This document shows positions 50,301 to 62,823 of a stretch of 64,000 nucleotides of DNA, piece after piece. A program made the translations under genes and the position numbers. The DNA comes from Taenia hydatigena (Eukaryota > Platyhelminthes > Cestoda > Cyclophyllidea > Taeniidae). The notes under the pieces are model-generated. The model ran no database searches, was not told the DNA's origin, and saw only the letters and a list, made by a program, of their open reading frames with translations. The stretch's first letter is position 1. The number at the start of each line of letters is the position of its first letter. Where the stretch lies: assembly GCA_036345935.2 (NCBI GenBank), contig JADWOT020001399.1:62001-126000 (forward strand), read 5' to 3'.

Positions 50301-53300
50301 GAACTTTTGACGTTTAAATCTTTAGACACTTGTTATTTGCATGGTGTGCCAGCTTTGACGAAGGCTAAACACCATACTAATCTCTTCACTAATCTGATTC
50401 CCATGTACTCCTGCAGTGAGTCCGCAGTATAAAGCTAAGAAGACAAGACTTTTGTTCACTATAAAAGCGCTATGTTGGCTTCAGTAATGGAAACGTGCCC
50501 ATTTATCACTGCTTCACTGAAAATGCAATCATGTACAACCGCATAAATGCATATAAAACCGAGCAAATTTCTTTAAAAATGAACTCATTGAGTGGATTCA
50601 GCAACAGGACTCCTGGTAACAAGGACGATAACTCGACTACTGACCACAAATGTGTTCAACCTCACGTTTGCGGTGGAATCCATGTTTGTGCTAGTTCTGT
50701 TGTATATGCATGCATAGACATTGTGTAGTCGAGTTTGAACTGGCTCTTCAAATTCCTTACAACTCAACTTGTTACTACTCTCACCAGGCGTTGGCTGGAG
50801 AGAGGATCTTGTGCACTGCGATCTTACAGCCTAGTTTAAAAGGGCTAAATGGACCTCAAATTCGAGACTTAATGCCAATAATTTAAATGTAAATCATGGT
50901 GAGGGCATGCTTCATGCAACATGAAGGAGTACGAGAATGGAATCGCCTCGAAAGTAAATGCACGTTAGGATTCAACTAGGGGAGATGCGAATGCCTTCCC
51001 TTTAGAAATTGACCTTACCTATAGGAACCGTCCTGTTGGAGAGTACCGAGTGACAGTCGATTGGACAGCACATGACCGCATCGGACAAGATAGAGTAATG
51101 AATCACGTTAAATTAGCCTTCAATTAGCGATAAAATATTTAATACTGGCTAGCAAAAACACGCTTTACACAAATTGTAGCAGAGTATCAGTTGACGATGA
51201 GATCATTGGCCCTAATCGCCAGTCATGCTGTAACAGGAAATGAGATGTGGCGGTAAAGGTAATGCTGAGTAGTGTAATGTTAGAAGCAAAATGCAGAGAT
51301 CGAGAAGTCTATTGTTCGGCGTCCGCAAATTAGTGAGGTGGTTATGGTAGCAACGAAACGAGTTGTATCGTTTCTGCACTCCATTAGCTAGTTGTGTGTT
51401 TGTGTTCCCTTCACTCTGCCAGAGAATTTGCATTTTTTATCTGGCATCACACTCACATTGGTTGCGATTACGCAACACGAAACCACAACGCTCGCCATTA
51501 CTTTAGCTTCCGTGATTGCGCATGTGTCAGTAATGGTGCAAGGAATAAACGTGCTTTTACATCCACTCCATATAAATGGCATTACTACCTCGCTAGAAAA
51601 TTTCACACCTAGTATTAATCATGGTGCAAATCGTGCCTGATTGCAGGCAACCGAAAGACTTTACAAGCACTACACTTATGTGACCTTTTCAAAGGCTACA
51701 ATTCAATCGTCAAACGATTTCACTTTATGCAAGGAATGCATATTGGCATGAATATAATAATTTCGTCCACGGTTTGATCACTTGGCTTGATTCTTGATAA
51801 TTACTTGAACAAGTCCTGAGCATAAAATCTTAGGGAATTTCCTCTAAGATGATAAAACACTCGGTGAAGTGCACCTTGATTTCCATGCCATCATAAATGA
51901 GATGATAGGCGTGTTTTTTGTGACACGGGTTATCTTTCTGTTTATTAAAACGCCCTTAAACAGCCTTACAATTTTTACTTTTGTGCATTTTCATTTACCT
52001 AGCATGCACTAAGGTTTGTCAAGAAAATTGCGGGCCTGGAGATAGTTGCACTTTACTAATATCTTGAGAGTTAGGACACTAAAGGCGGTTGGAAGAATTA
52101 AACAAATAACTATGCGCAGTATTCCCAACAAACGTTTAGCAGCTAAGGAAGCCCGTTTAAATACTTTGCGAAGAAGGTAATCATCAGAACTGTTTGTTAT
52201 CCTTCCCCTACCAGACACAGGCCGGCGCATAATGCAAAACGTACCAATAGCAGCAACTGCCATTAGAAGTAACAAGCTTGCACTAGCCTTATATCCATTT
52301 CTTAATATGTTTAATATCTATCGTGCGTGCGATCATGCAAGTGTTAAAGACCAGTGCCAAGACATAGTGAAGAGCATCGCTTGGAGCTCTCAGAAATATT
52401 ATTAAGGCAATATGAAAAATAAAACACTAGATTTTCTCACGCATCACTTTATCAACAGGATAGAGTGTAAGGAAATGTGCATTGTTGGACGACAGTAAGA
52501 ATAACTGTGACTTGGCCTATAAGAGAGGAGAAAAGAGAACAAAAAGGCGCATTTCTATTACACAGTTGAGGCCGTACTTGGTTGATCCTCGGAATGTGAA
52601 CACGACAGGGAGTCTGCAGACCGTCGTATACGAAACATTCGTGGTGACTTGGTGTGAGGGCGTACACGACTGAGAAAGATCTGCTGCACAAAATATGGAA
52701 GGACAGTAGTTTCCGATTTCTGTTCACTCATTATTTAGTGCGCAAACACTATGAAGTGCACTGCGAGTGGAAGAAGTGACTTATACATGACTAGACTAGT
52801 AGTCTTTGATACTTATCCTCATCTCTTCAGCTCATGCGTTTGTGGCGAGCAACCATTTGCCTAGCCTCTTCGGTGTTCTAAGTCAATGTAGGTGCAGATC
52901 ATACGGTTGTAACATTCCTAACGCATTAATGTTAATTAGTATATAAGATCAGTGGTGGCATAATAGGCAATATGCTATCCTAACTAAAAAACAGAGACAA
53001 TATTAATGGAATGCATCGAAAGCTAAATGCTATATTATAGTATGCAGATTTTATAGACCGCTTTTAAATGCGGCAATTACTTTAGCCTTTTTCAGTGATA
53101 ATTCATTTTTCCCTTTGCTTAAACTCGCAGACCGCAATCATCTCAAAGGCCGCAAGTCGTTTGATTTATCCCTCTCTAAGCATGGCTCATGCAACCTAAG
53201 CACATATTCTTATGCGAAATCCACTCACAAGATAACAGACAGAAAAAAACGAAAAAGCTAAAATTGTTTAACTTTGTGTTTTGTTTAAAACACGAATCTT

Positions 53301-54520
53301 CCTCGGGGGTCGATGACCCTCCGTTTCTTCCCGAGACTTGTGTGCAAAGAACCCTTCTTTCCTGCGTGCGCTAATGTACCAGAGAAAGGCCATTCGAATT
53401 TGAATTTATTGAGTAAAAGTCTAAATAAATGACAATAATTTTAAGGGAATTGTTGGCTAATGGAGGAAATAATAAAAACGGGTCTGTTTTAGCGTTAAAT
53501 AGTGACACCTCGCCCTCTTTTAATTTGACTGATTCTTAATTATTCAACTTATTCCCATTTTTCCTTTGTTACTAATACGCTTCTCAATACCTGGTCTGTT
53601 TCAAAATCTGTTTTATACTTACAGTATTCTCATCCAATAACTCTACATTGTTGACACTTCTACAGAGTCTTCCTTCTCTGCCTTCTGAATAATGCTTACT
53701 GCTCAATGCTGTAGATTCCACTTTAGGAGTCAGTAGATAGCCAATTTGCATGCACATAAATCAGCGCTCATTCGTCTCTTATTTGCTCATTATTAACTGT
53801 GGCTGGCATGGCAACGCTGGAAAGCTAACTGTCTCGATAATCGCAGCAGGCTTCGATAGATTTCCTTGTGAGGTTCCATTGGATATTGGTAATTTATTGT
53901 GCAAGGTGGCATTGTACAGTCTCATATATGATAATGCCATTAGTACACTGTCTTTTTTTAAAAAGCCTGTCATCTTCTGCAGATCTTTATTCTCTACGCT
54001 GTAGTCACTCTGCCATATAATCACTCAAATTTTCCTAATATTTGAGTTAAAATGCCATTCTTACGTACAGCAATGACTAAGACGTAAAATCAGAAGTCAT
54101 GATCGAATTCTCCACTTATATTGACCGTATGTCGACTCGTTAAATACATAGCTAAGTGTACGTCCATAAGGATAAGTTAATGCAGCTCGCTGAATTGCAC
54201 TAAAACACCAGAGAATGAATGTTTACTTATAATCTTATAAGTACTCGAAGATGCAGTGCGATTCAAATGCCAATAACCTGTGAATTCATGCTCAACCGTG
54301 CAGCTGCCTATATCTGTCGATGCAATGCATGCCTTACTATATCACCCAGGTAATGCTTACCTAAGTTCAGATTGTCACATCCGCCCATATCACACAGTAA
54401 ATACTCACGCCTTATTAGGCCAACAAATGCACTTAAGTAATAAAAAATAACCATAAAGCTCATTAAAGACTTACAAGTCTTGTTAGCGCAGTTAAGCTTG
54501 ATCGCAATTGGCCAAGCATT
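44336..54520. other. No gene confidently recognised
   Basis: About 10 kb. On the minus strand between 46.52 and 46.26 kb there is an unbroken run of about 87 codons without a useful ATG (it includes ARVFQNVASLKNHGYRTMVK). Two overlapping frames follow at 46.13-45.77 kb, which may be remnants of one old coding region. The plus strand has frames at 46952-47254 and 47519-47845 (100 and 108 codons). None has a recognised domain. The 49.0-54.5 kb part has only short frames. Confidence 0.35.
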
Positions 54521-55439
54521 TCATACCAGAGGCCTTCAAAGTGAAAGAAATCAAAGCATTGCAAAAAATAATCACTATGAAAAATTACCTGATAGATGAA
54601 ACAATACCTATTGAAATCGTGTGAACCCATGTGATCTTGCAACGCCTCTAGAGTCACACACGCTTGGCGACACATTGGACAGTAGAGGTGCATTCCCAAA
54701 TTATTCATTCTTTCGACTTCATTGGGGTCCACTAAAGAATTGATATAGGAATAGTTTGTATGAGACGTCACAGGTATTGCCAAGGAACAGAGCATCATCT
54801 AGAATGAGTCGGGAATTAGCAGAAGCAAACCCACGCATGTGTTTTCTGATATGATGACGGAAGAGCAAATCGAAGTTGGCAAACGGGACAAAACATACAC
54901 AGCACACATTGTGATCGGAATCTATTTTTGCAGATTAAAAGTGCCTGCGTTACTTTTAACATATGACAGCATAAAAAGAGCACTAGGGAGTTATACAATT
55001 ATCTTCTTGCCTCTTTGATGTCGCAAGAGTACCTGGAAAGTTTGGTGAAGCGTCCGGCACACTGGACAAAGCAGGTTAGACAATCCTGAAACAGAAAAAT
55101 AGGTGCAAAATGGGATGCTGAAGCACTGCTGCAATTCGACTAGATTGGTAACTTTCTGCGCAAGTCTTTATCATTTGTCTTAAGCCAAGTGTTATTGGAT
55201 TCAAAGCGCTTTATTGATTCATGAGCTGACACATTAGTACTTTGCACAAGAGGCGTAAACATAAATAAGGGCACACTTATGCATATTTGTGGATTCATAT
55301 GCGCATTAATGCAAGTGAAAGCAGAAGTTTATTTTAAAATCATAAACTGCTTAATACGATGCGCGAGTTCCAAGTGTCCAATGTATGAGATGAGGCCTTC
55401 GAATGGCTCCATGCACAGGTTGCAAACGTGAATATCCAT
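54521..55439 (-). CDS. Small four-finger C2H2 protein, one finger per exon (paralogue)
   Basis: Paralogue of the 30 kb gene with the same exon plan on the minus strand: 55439-55358 (82 nt), 55085-55011 (75), 54921-54835 (87), 54731-54608 (124) and 54533-54521. The total is 381 nt, or 126 residues plus TGA. Exon 1 starts at ATG and holds CNLCMEPF and HLELAH. Exon 2 holds CPVCRTLHQTF and LLRHQ. Exon 3 holds CCVCFVPF and HHIRKH. Exon 4 holds YCPMCRQACVTLEA and DHMGSH. Donors are gtatta, gcaaga, gtgggt and gtattg, with acceptors tttcag, aaatag, tttag and tgaag. The second donor is GC instead of GT, at exactly the aligned position where the paralogue has GT. All boundaries are phase 1 except the last. 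Exons 2 and 3 match the paralogue's lengths exactly. Function unknown; DNA or RNA binding is inferred from the fingers. Confidence 0.72.
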
Positions 55440-58400
55440 TTCGGTGGAGAGCAATACAAAATGCGTCGAGTTTTACCACTAAGGTTACGGTGAATTGAGT
55501 AGGCAAAGCGACTTCTTGGATCTGTCCTCAACTTTACATGAGATTAAAATAGAGGTGAGCAATCGTCAAGCGTATAATCAAAACTATGGGCGATGCGAAG
55601 ACTTATTTTAATTTCATTGCACCTTACCTGCTTATCCGTCCTGCTTCTTAATGATGGGATGTTTTCTAAGTTTAACTTATTAACAATGGATAAGTTGTTT
55701 GCTGCGTATGTCGTAAAGCTTTGTTTTAGCATGATTAAATCGATTTTCGTCGCAATCTTGACAGCAAGGTAAAAATCCGTTTTAATAGTCCAAAAATTAT
55801 GAAAATGAGGCACAAACTTCTAAGCTGCGACAGCAAGTAACCGAAAACTTGCTTTTTGGAAGGTGTGCTTGACCCTCCTGTTTGCTGTGTCATCAACGAG
55901 CGCAATGTGATGCACGGGAGCATTGAATCCTTAACAGGCTAAGACAGCCCATCTCAGAGGCTTAGCAAAAGTAGAGCTCATAAGCCATCTAATTGCTTAC
56001 ATCTTCACTGCGTTAAATTCACAATTGATGGCAATCTTTGACTTAGTTGTAAAAACAAGAAGCAATAGCACAGTAGCGTTGTGTACCACGTCTGTGATGA
56101 CGAGTTTAAAGAAGGAAAATTACTTAATATTAGTTGTAAAAAACCCCGGTTCCTGATCTAGTTATATGTGACTGTTCTCTTGTCATTATTTGAATTCACT
56201 CAACTTCCTTGTTTGCTCTGGTAACGTGGACAGCTACAGCATCCATATGGACGCACCATGCAATTCCGCTTAAGCCCGCTTGGCAAAATTTTCTCCTCTA
56301 AATCAATAGCACTTCATTATGGGGCATAAAATGAAAAACTCGCATGTCTGATGGAATTCTGTAGTCATTTGTTGAGTGATTTGTGCAAACTATCACTTGC
56401 AATGTCATGAGTAGCTTGCCTTTAAAAATGCCTAATTGTTGCTAATGAGACCTAAACGATCATATGCTTGCGCTGAATCCATGAAAAATGTGCAGCATAT
56501 CCCACAACCATGTCAGTTGTCATCAAACTTCAAGCACTCATTTCAAATGATCAGTGAGCAAAATGCGGTCAAGCCTGTATAGAGTCTTTAGCGTCGCATC
56601 AGGTGACTTTGGCACTGCTTTCGTTTTGATTTACTCCAAAGACAATTTTTAAATGCTATTCGAATGATTCTCACTCAATCGCTCGCCTCCAGGCTGACGT
56701 TAAATTTACCCAATTTTCCCGGACATACAATCATATAGTGGTAGCATCCTTGAGCCGTAAGAGACGTTAGGTCATTGAAAACCCCCTTATAGCTACGAAG
56801 ACTCTATTCACTAGAAATCAGTGGTGGAATGCCATACTGTGGGCAATGTGCCTGTGATTTCGAAGGGATTCTTCATCACGCCCTGGCAATTACGTCAGCT
56901 GCACTGCAGGTCGAGCGAATCCCCCAACTCAAATGTTACACGTCAAGGTATCTAAAACCGCTAATCCATGAGTAATCTTATTTAGATTGTCTTGTATAAC
57001 TAATTTCTATTAAATTTGCCACCTTTACTGTTTCAAAGGCATATGACACCGAATTTCTCAGAAGCACCAAGAAGGTTTTTGTACGTGTTTAGAGGTATGT
57101 GATTTACTTTGTGCTAGTTGATGGCGGTCGGGATAGGTGGTTTTATCTAATGTTGGTTTTCCTCATTCAACTGCAGCATATGGTCTTCGAAATAGAAGTA
57201 TCATCTCCACAATGCTATCTCTAAATCAGCAGCGAAGATAATAGTAAGCGTAGATGATTGGTCACTCATCATTTGCTAGAATACGAGCAGGGTCGCGTTA
57301 GTGGTTTTTGTACAACTCAGCAAACAATTTGGCAAGTCGACTGAAGCCTTTTGATATCATGGATATTTGAGGCCAAAATTGGCACTGGTAGTTTTATGCG
57401 GACATAAAAAAGCAGTTTGGTCTTTGTTATTGCTCTCTGCAGAGTGCGCGCCTGCACGGCATGACTCTAAAATTTCCCGTGAAAAAAAAAAACTAAAAAA
57501 TGCGTGATTTGACATTTTTGTTCATCTATTTATTCTGCTGCTTCACTCGATTATGTGTGCGGCGAGACTAAACACACACGGTAGCAAAGTGCCGCAGAAG
57601 GAATTGGAAATATATGCAAGTTTATAATCAACCACTAATTTTTGCCAGTCTTGCTTCTACCTTTAATATAGAAGTTGTGGCTACTAGATTCCATGAATGC
57701 TAGCGGAGCGTTCAAGAGGATACCGAAGGGCACCATAAGTGTTGACTTACAACAGAACTTTGGGTATTTTGGAATAATCTAGGAGTACTTTGTTAATGAT
57801 GACTTCCCTGAAAAACCAAAAAGAGAGACAAAATAGATACGCCCTTCTATAGACTGCTGATATGCAAAAAGCGTGGGCTAAGACACTGCTACCTCAATCG
57901 GAAACACTTAGTACCTGCAAGAATAGAGTTAATTGACTACTCTATTTTTTGGAAGCGGAGAGGATGAGAAATTCACGTAGAAATTAGCGCAGCGACTTTA
58001 GTACTAAGGAGTATCTGAATAAACGCCACTCCGTAAGCAATGTATTTTATTTGGCCTAATGAGCACTCAACCGCACCTTCTGAGAAGACGTTTTTCATTG
58101 CTTACCAACTGCACTACTCTGGTCACTAAATGGGAAGTCGTGCATACTTGCATACAGAGACCTGAGCCAACACACACTACCATGCACGCGCAATGTTGTT
58201 TGTTTTACGGAATGAATGACTAAAATCCACCCATTTGCATTTAAACGAGGAACCTTATCGCCGTTCATTTGTCTCCAAGACATAAAACATCTGCCGTGTT
58301 GACATTAAAGTTCATAGTGAGCACTTAATTAAATGACGTTACATGACCATGTTCATCACTGATCCTTCTATCACCTGCTTCATCTGACTGCCTAGTCATC

Positions 58401-61400
58401 AGCCAATATTCTGCACATTCATCTTGAATTTGCTTCTGCTTCACCCTTTAAGAACCGACCACGATTTCCACAAGGAACTCCACTAAGAAATGACACAGCT
58501 AATCATACGTAGTGGGCGTAAGTCGGTCCGGTCAATCTTACAAAATGAATCCGGCCGTAACTCGAGGCTCTGTAGGTTTTGTTGCCAATCATATCATACC
58601 GCATTTTAATAACTCAATTTGAAGGGACTTGTGAGATTTGCCTACTATGGCCTGTCACTTAAATACTTTTGCTTCACATTCCGAAAGGCTCCGTGCTGTT
58701 AGCAAGAATATCAATCTTCCTGACGTGTAGCTATTGATCTTGCGTACTAGACCGTAAAAATGTGCAAAAAATACTATACCCCAACGGCAAAATAGTCATC
58801 CACACCTACATCAGGGAATAAAATTTATGAAGTTTAACAGGTTGGTGGATGAGCCTTAAAGGGCTATCAAATTATCCATCACTTAAACATTCTTTTACTC
58901 GCCATGCACTTCATGGTGTTTGCGCACTACATGGTAGGTAATTTGAGATGAAATTCTCACATATACGAATACTGGCCTACCCATTACTACGCAGATAATA
59001 TTTCTGGGTCAAGTGCGTTCTCTCATCAAGATCGCCGCAAAAGTTCCGCATGCGATGGTTTGTAGACCCCATTAAGATTTTACATGTTTGGAATCAGAAA
59101 TTACAGCCCCGAGTGTTTGAAGGAAATGCTGCTTCTTCTTTTTCTTCCTTGCCTTTGTAAGTGTCAGGGGAATCAGGACAATACACCTCAAACTGTTGAT
59201 AAATTGATTTGTAAGAGTACCTCACGCCCTTCTCTCCATGTTGCTCTGGCAACAATTCTTCAAGCTCCAATTGATGCCCTACACCATTTCGTGGCACCAG
59301 TTCCCGACACCCACATGATCACATTTCCAATATGAAACCAACATGGGGATAGAATTAAAGGTGGCAGTTGCAGAACTGCCTCCTTTACGGACAGATACTT
59401 CTATGCGCGTGAATGTTGTCCCATCTTGTGTGCAGTTAAAAGTAACTAATATTTTTAGATCAATTATACTGAGCTGACATTCAACGCTGCTTAACTTTTG
59501 TTGCGAAAATGGTTTAATGGATTACTAGATTGCAGCTTTCTCCGAATTCACAAGTTTTACATGCCTCAGTATATGTTACGTGGAAGAACCTGTAGATAAT
59601 GTGATAAGCTGTTTGGCGGAAAACTGTCAGCTTAACGTAGAGACCACCTCATCAACGAAGTTACAAAGGCCTAGCTGTATGAATGGATTGATGGCTAGGC
59701 AACAAAAAAGCAAGTTTGCCTTTGGGCAGTTAAATTCGGTAGGAAGGAGTGACCGTGATTTAAAAGGCGTGGGATGGCTGAAAAGAAAAATTGAGAGATC
59801 TATCAAATATGCTACAGTTAGTGAAGTTATTTGATAGGCAAAATTGCGAATGTTTCCATTCTTACGTTCTCAGTGGCAGTTAAACGAGAAAATATAGGTG
59901 TGGCCAAAAAATCCTCTGCATCTGCAACGGTCTCTTTGTATGGGCCTAAAATATACTTAATAAGCTCAATGAAAGGGCGACACAAACTTTTGTCAGCGCA
60001 CACCTCTTTCCGGATGGCAAATTCCATTCGGACTCATCCAGAGAGAATGATTAAGGGAATCGAAAGGTTAGGGATATAGTTAATAAGGCAAGTCTATGAT
60101 TACGTATTGCGCATTACTTCAACTAATCAAAGATTATCCACACTTATGATCCGGCCTTGTAACTGATGGCATAAGCGCAGAAAAACTAGTAGACAGAAGC
60201 GTTAAGAATGTTTGAAATTTCTGAAAGTGATTAAAACGCAAAATTAAAGAGCAAAGGTAAGAAGTCTATCAGCGTCGCTAGAAAACCATCCGAAGGTATA
60301 TTTGCAGCAATCAACAAATCAAGTGAATTCCGCAGACATCAGCCCTCAAAAGTCTTATACATATTTGACCCAAAGGGTGCTGGCTGCATTTGTGCACGAA
60401 CAGGTAAAAGAGCCAACGAATCGGCGATTTGATATAGATTTGTTAAGTAGGTTACGCAATGCTTTACTTGTATGCTATCCGATCCAGAACACAAAGTCTA
60501 GTTGTATGATTGTTATCACACCCTAAATGCACTTTAAAAAAGTGAAGGTGCGCTATGCCACCATATCGCCACGGTAAGATAAAAATCTGCGGGAAATGGA
60601 AAACCTGCATCAGCATTAGTGCTGGTATTTCCTGTTAAATTAGAGCGAGATGCTTACATGGCGCATAAAATAAACAATAATATTATTACTAGGCAATCTT
60701 ATTACACAATTGTTGAAAGTCCCCTTTTACTCATTTGAGCGTCTATTTATTACCCAACCAGCTCAATGTTGATAACGGTAACAAGAAAGGAAGAAGGCAA
60801 TGAGAAGACGCAAGTCCTTCAGCAGAGGCAAAGGTAGGAAATGAAGTCGGGGATAATGCACGCTGCGTCATCTCTACAAAGTATACCAGTTTGCAGGGAT
60901 CATCGAAAGTTGATGCGGCTAATGAGTTTCCATCAGCTTTGTCATAAGAGACACGGCGGCACATAAATTATCAAGTTTTAGAAATGAAAAATTTGAGAAG
61001 GACCAATTGACACCGTAGACACTCAAGGAGTGGAGAGCAGCATTTCTATGTCTTTTGTCATGTCCTTCAAAGGCAAGAGAATTAAATAAAAATGAGTAGG
61101 AATTCAGATCCAGGCACATATATCGCATACCTCAGATAGCTAATGAATCGCTTCTAGAGTCGCTAAGCGCTGCCTCAAACAGATTGCAAGCATCTAAAAT
61201 GCCCAATAATATAGGTACTCGGGTAAAATAGATATTTGTGCCACATTTGCAAGCTGTGACGACTTTATCCGCAGCGGCTTTACTTTAAGCATGTTACGTA
61301 TCAAATTGCGATTATGCAGTCCTAAAGCTTTCGACTCGAACATTAAGTCATTTTTGATATTGTTGTTAGTTACCAGATGACAAAATAATTGGAACTCAAA

Positions 61401-61862
61401 ATATCCTAAGATGATTTTACGGACATTGAGAAGTCGTTGAGTAATCAGCCTTGGTGATTTAAAGTGTACAAGTGTGAAGACCCTCAATGCAATTTTCTTG
61501 ATTGCATTCAGCGTGCCCAGTTTGCAGGGTAACTTAATGCCTAGAAATCAAATTATACTTTAATTGGTTTTAATTTTTACATTATAATGCTGGGAACAGC
61601 TTAAAACCTCAACGTACGTTCCCTTGAAAAATATTAAAGAACGACTTTGTAATTTAGCTTTACGTCGCTACACTACCAACAGGTTATCGGGGACGAAGTC
61701 AAACACTTTATGTTATTGAAACATAGCAATTCTTTAGTTCTGAAGTTGAATTTTTGGATAGATGCTAGTTTAGTGCATTTGAACCAAACGGCCCCACAAC
61801 TTGATTTTTGGCGGCTAATTAAAAGGTAAAAATGATTGGTATTTAATGATAGCAAGATCCCT
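55440..61862. other. No gene confidently recognised
   Basis: About 6.4 kb. Three consecutive plus-strand open frames at 59580-59834, 59831-60079 and 60302-60526 (84, 82 and 74 codons) could be relics of one coding sequence, for example DIDLLSRLRNALLVCYP in the last. I recognise no domain, and a minus-strand frame overlaps the middle one. The remainder holds only short frames. Confidence 0.35.
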
Positions 61863-61868
61863 TTTATT
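61863..61868 (-). promoter_or_regulatory. Candidate poly(A) signal of glutathione peroxidase
   Basis: AATAAA on the minus strand, 66 nt after the stop at 61934. If it is used, the 3' UTR would be too short for a normal SECIS element, so either it is skipped or the coding sequence continues into a further exon. Confidence 0.35.
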
Positions 61869-61933
61869 AAAGTGCCATACCAATAGAAACCCAAAATATC
61901 AAATATTAGGCGGCGATAGCAAATGATTATAAA

Positions 61934-62823
61934 TTATATCAAGAAGTTTAAAAAAGTGTTTTTGATTACCTTTGGATCAGTGGCGGGGGAGTAACGCTTG
62001 TAGGGAACGCCATTTCTATCAATGAGGAACTTTGTGAAGTTCCACTTGATTTCACCAAGATTGTAAAGAAGCAAAGGGTTGATCACAATAGCAAAATACC
62101 CATGATTGCAACTCACGAGATAAATACTCAGTAGCCTGTGTCCAAACTACACTAAATAACGGTAAAAGCGGAAATAACTCGGTCAAGGAGAAGACCCTAC
62201 CACCCTAGCCCAAAGGTCCCATTGCTAAATGGCAGCACTCACCGTCTCTATTCACGCATGCGCATTCAAGGCTTCAGGAGACAAAAGATGACGCAAAATT
62301 TTGCCAGCAACCATGCGCAAAGGCATCAGCTTACTTGGTAGGCTTATCCTTAAGAATGTTTTGGAGGTAGATAAAGAGGGGTAAAGCATTAGGACCGTTG
62401 ACGCCAACTTTACTAAAGAAGTCAAAGGTAAGCCCGAATTTCTTTCGCGCAGTTTCTTTAATTTCAGCATTGGTCCCCGGTTCCTGAAAGTGAAATGTGT
62501 TTTCAACAAACAGCTTTACATGGTTTCGAAATTGAGAAATTCGACATACCTGATTTTGAAATTGGTTGCAGGGAAAGGCAAGAATAGTAAGGCCCTGGCT
62601 ACTATATTGGGTATACAGGTCTTGCAGCTGGGCGTAGTTCTTTTTAGTCAAACCTCATTGAGTGGCGACGTTTACAACAATGACAACGTCGTCTCTAAAA
62701 AACAAAAAGAGAATGGCTATATGAAGGACAAATACGGTAAATGTACCTGTATTTCTTCATGGATACATTGTTGCCATCAATGTTCAAGGCGTCGAAAGAG
62801 TAGAATTTATTTTTGTCAGATGC
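61934..62823 (-). CDS. Selenocysteine glutathione peroxidase (GPx4-like)
   Basis: Reduces hydrogen or lipid hydroperoxides with glutathione or thioredoxin as electron donor. Exons on the minus strand are 62823-62747, 62694-62550, 62483-62333 and a last exon ending at 61934. Exon 1 encodes [20 protein letters not shown]. Exon 2 gives [10 protein letters not shown], then TGA (62657-62655), then [14 protein letters not shown] and ILAFPCNQF. Exon 3 gives [10 protein letters not shown] and [13 protein letters not shown]. The last exon gives [16 protein letters not shown] and RYSPATDP. The UGA occupies the catalytic selenocysteine position, and the partner Gln, Trp and Asn (in CNQF and KWNF) are present. 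The first three donors (gtacat, gtatgt, gtaagc) and two acceptors (ttttag, ttcag) are clear. The acceptor of the last exon is not, as no AG lies just before [13 protein letters not shown]. No start Met is found in cis: a TAG lies just upstream of the first codon, GCA. The C-terminus may read through to TATAA at 61934 or splice at AAG-gtaatc. The compact subunit lacks the long GPx1-type loop. Confidence 0.9.

Noticed and set aside
54463..54798. A single 111-residue protein containing one finger
   Set aside because: It starts inside the intron after exon 3 and runs past the exon 4 donor. The spliced model fits the paralogue better.
61500..61933. SECIS element for the peroxidase
   Set aside because: I scanned for the UGA, AA and GA core with a supporting stem and found no convincing hairpin by eye. 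A dedicated predictor is needed, so no feature is called.
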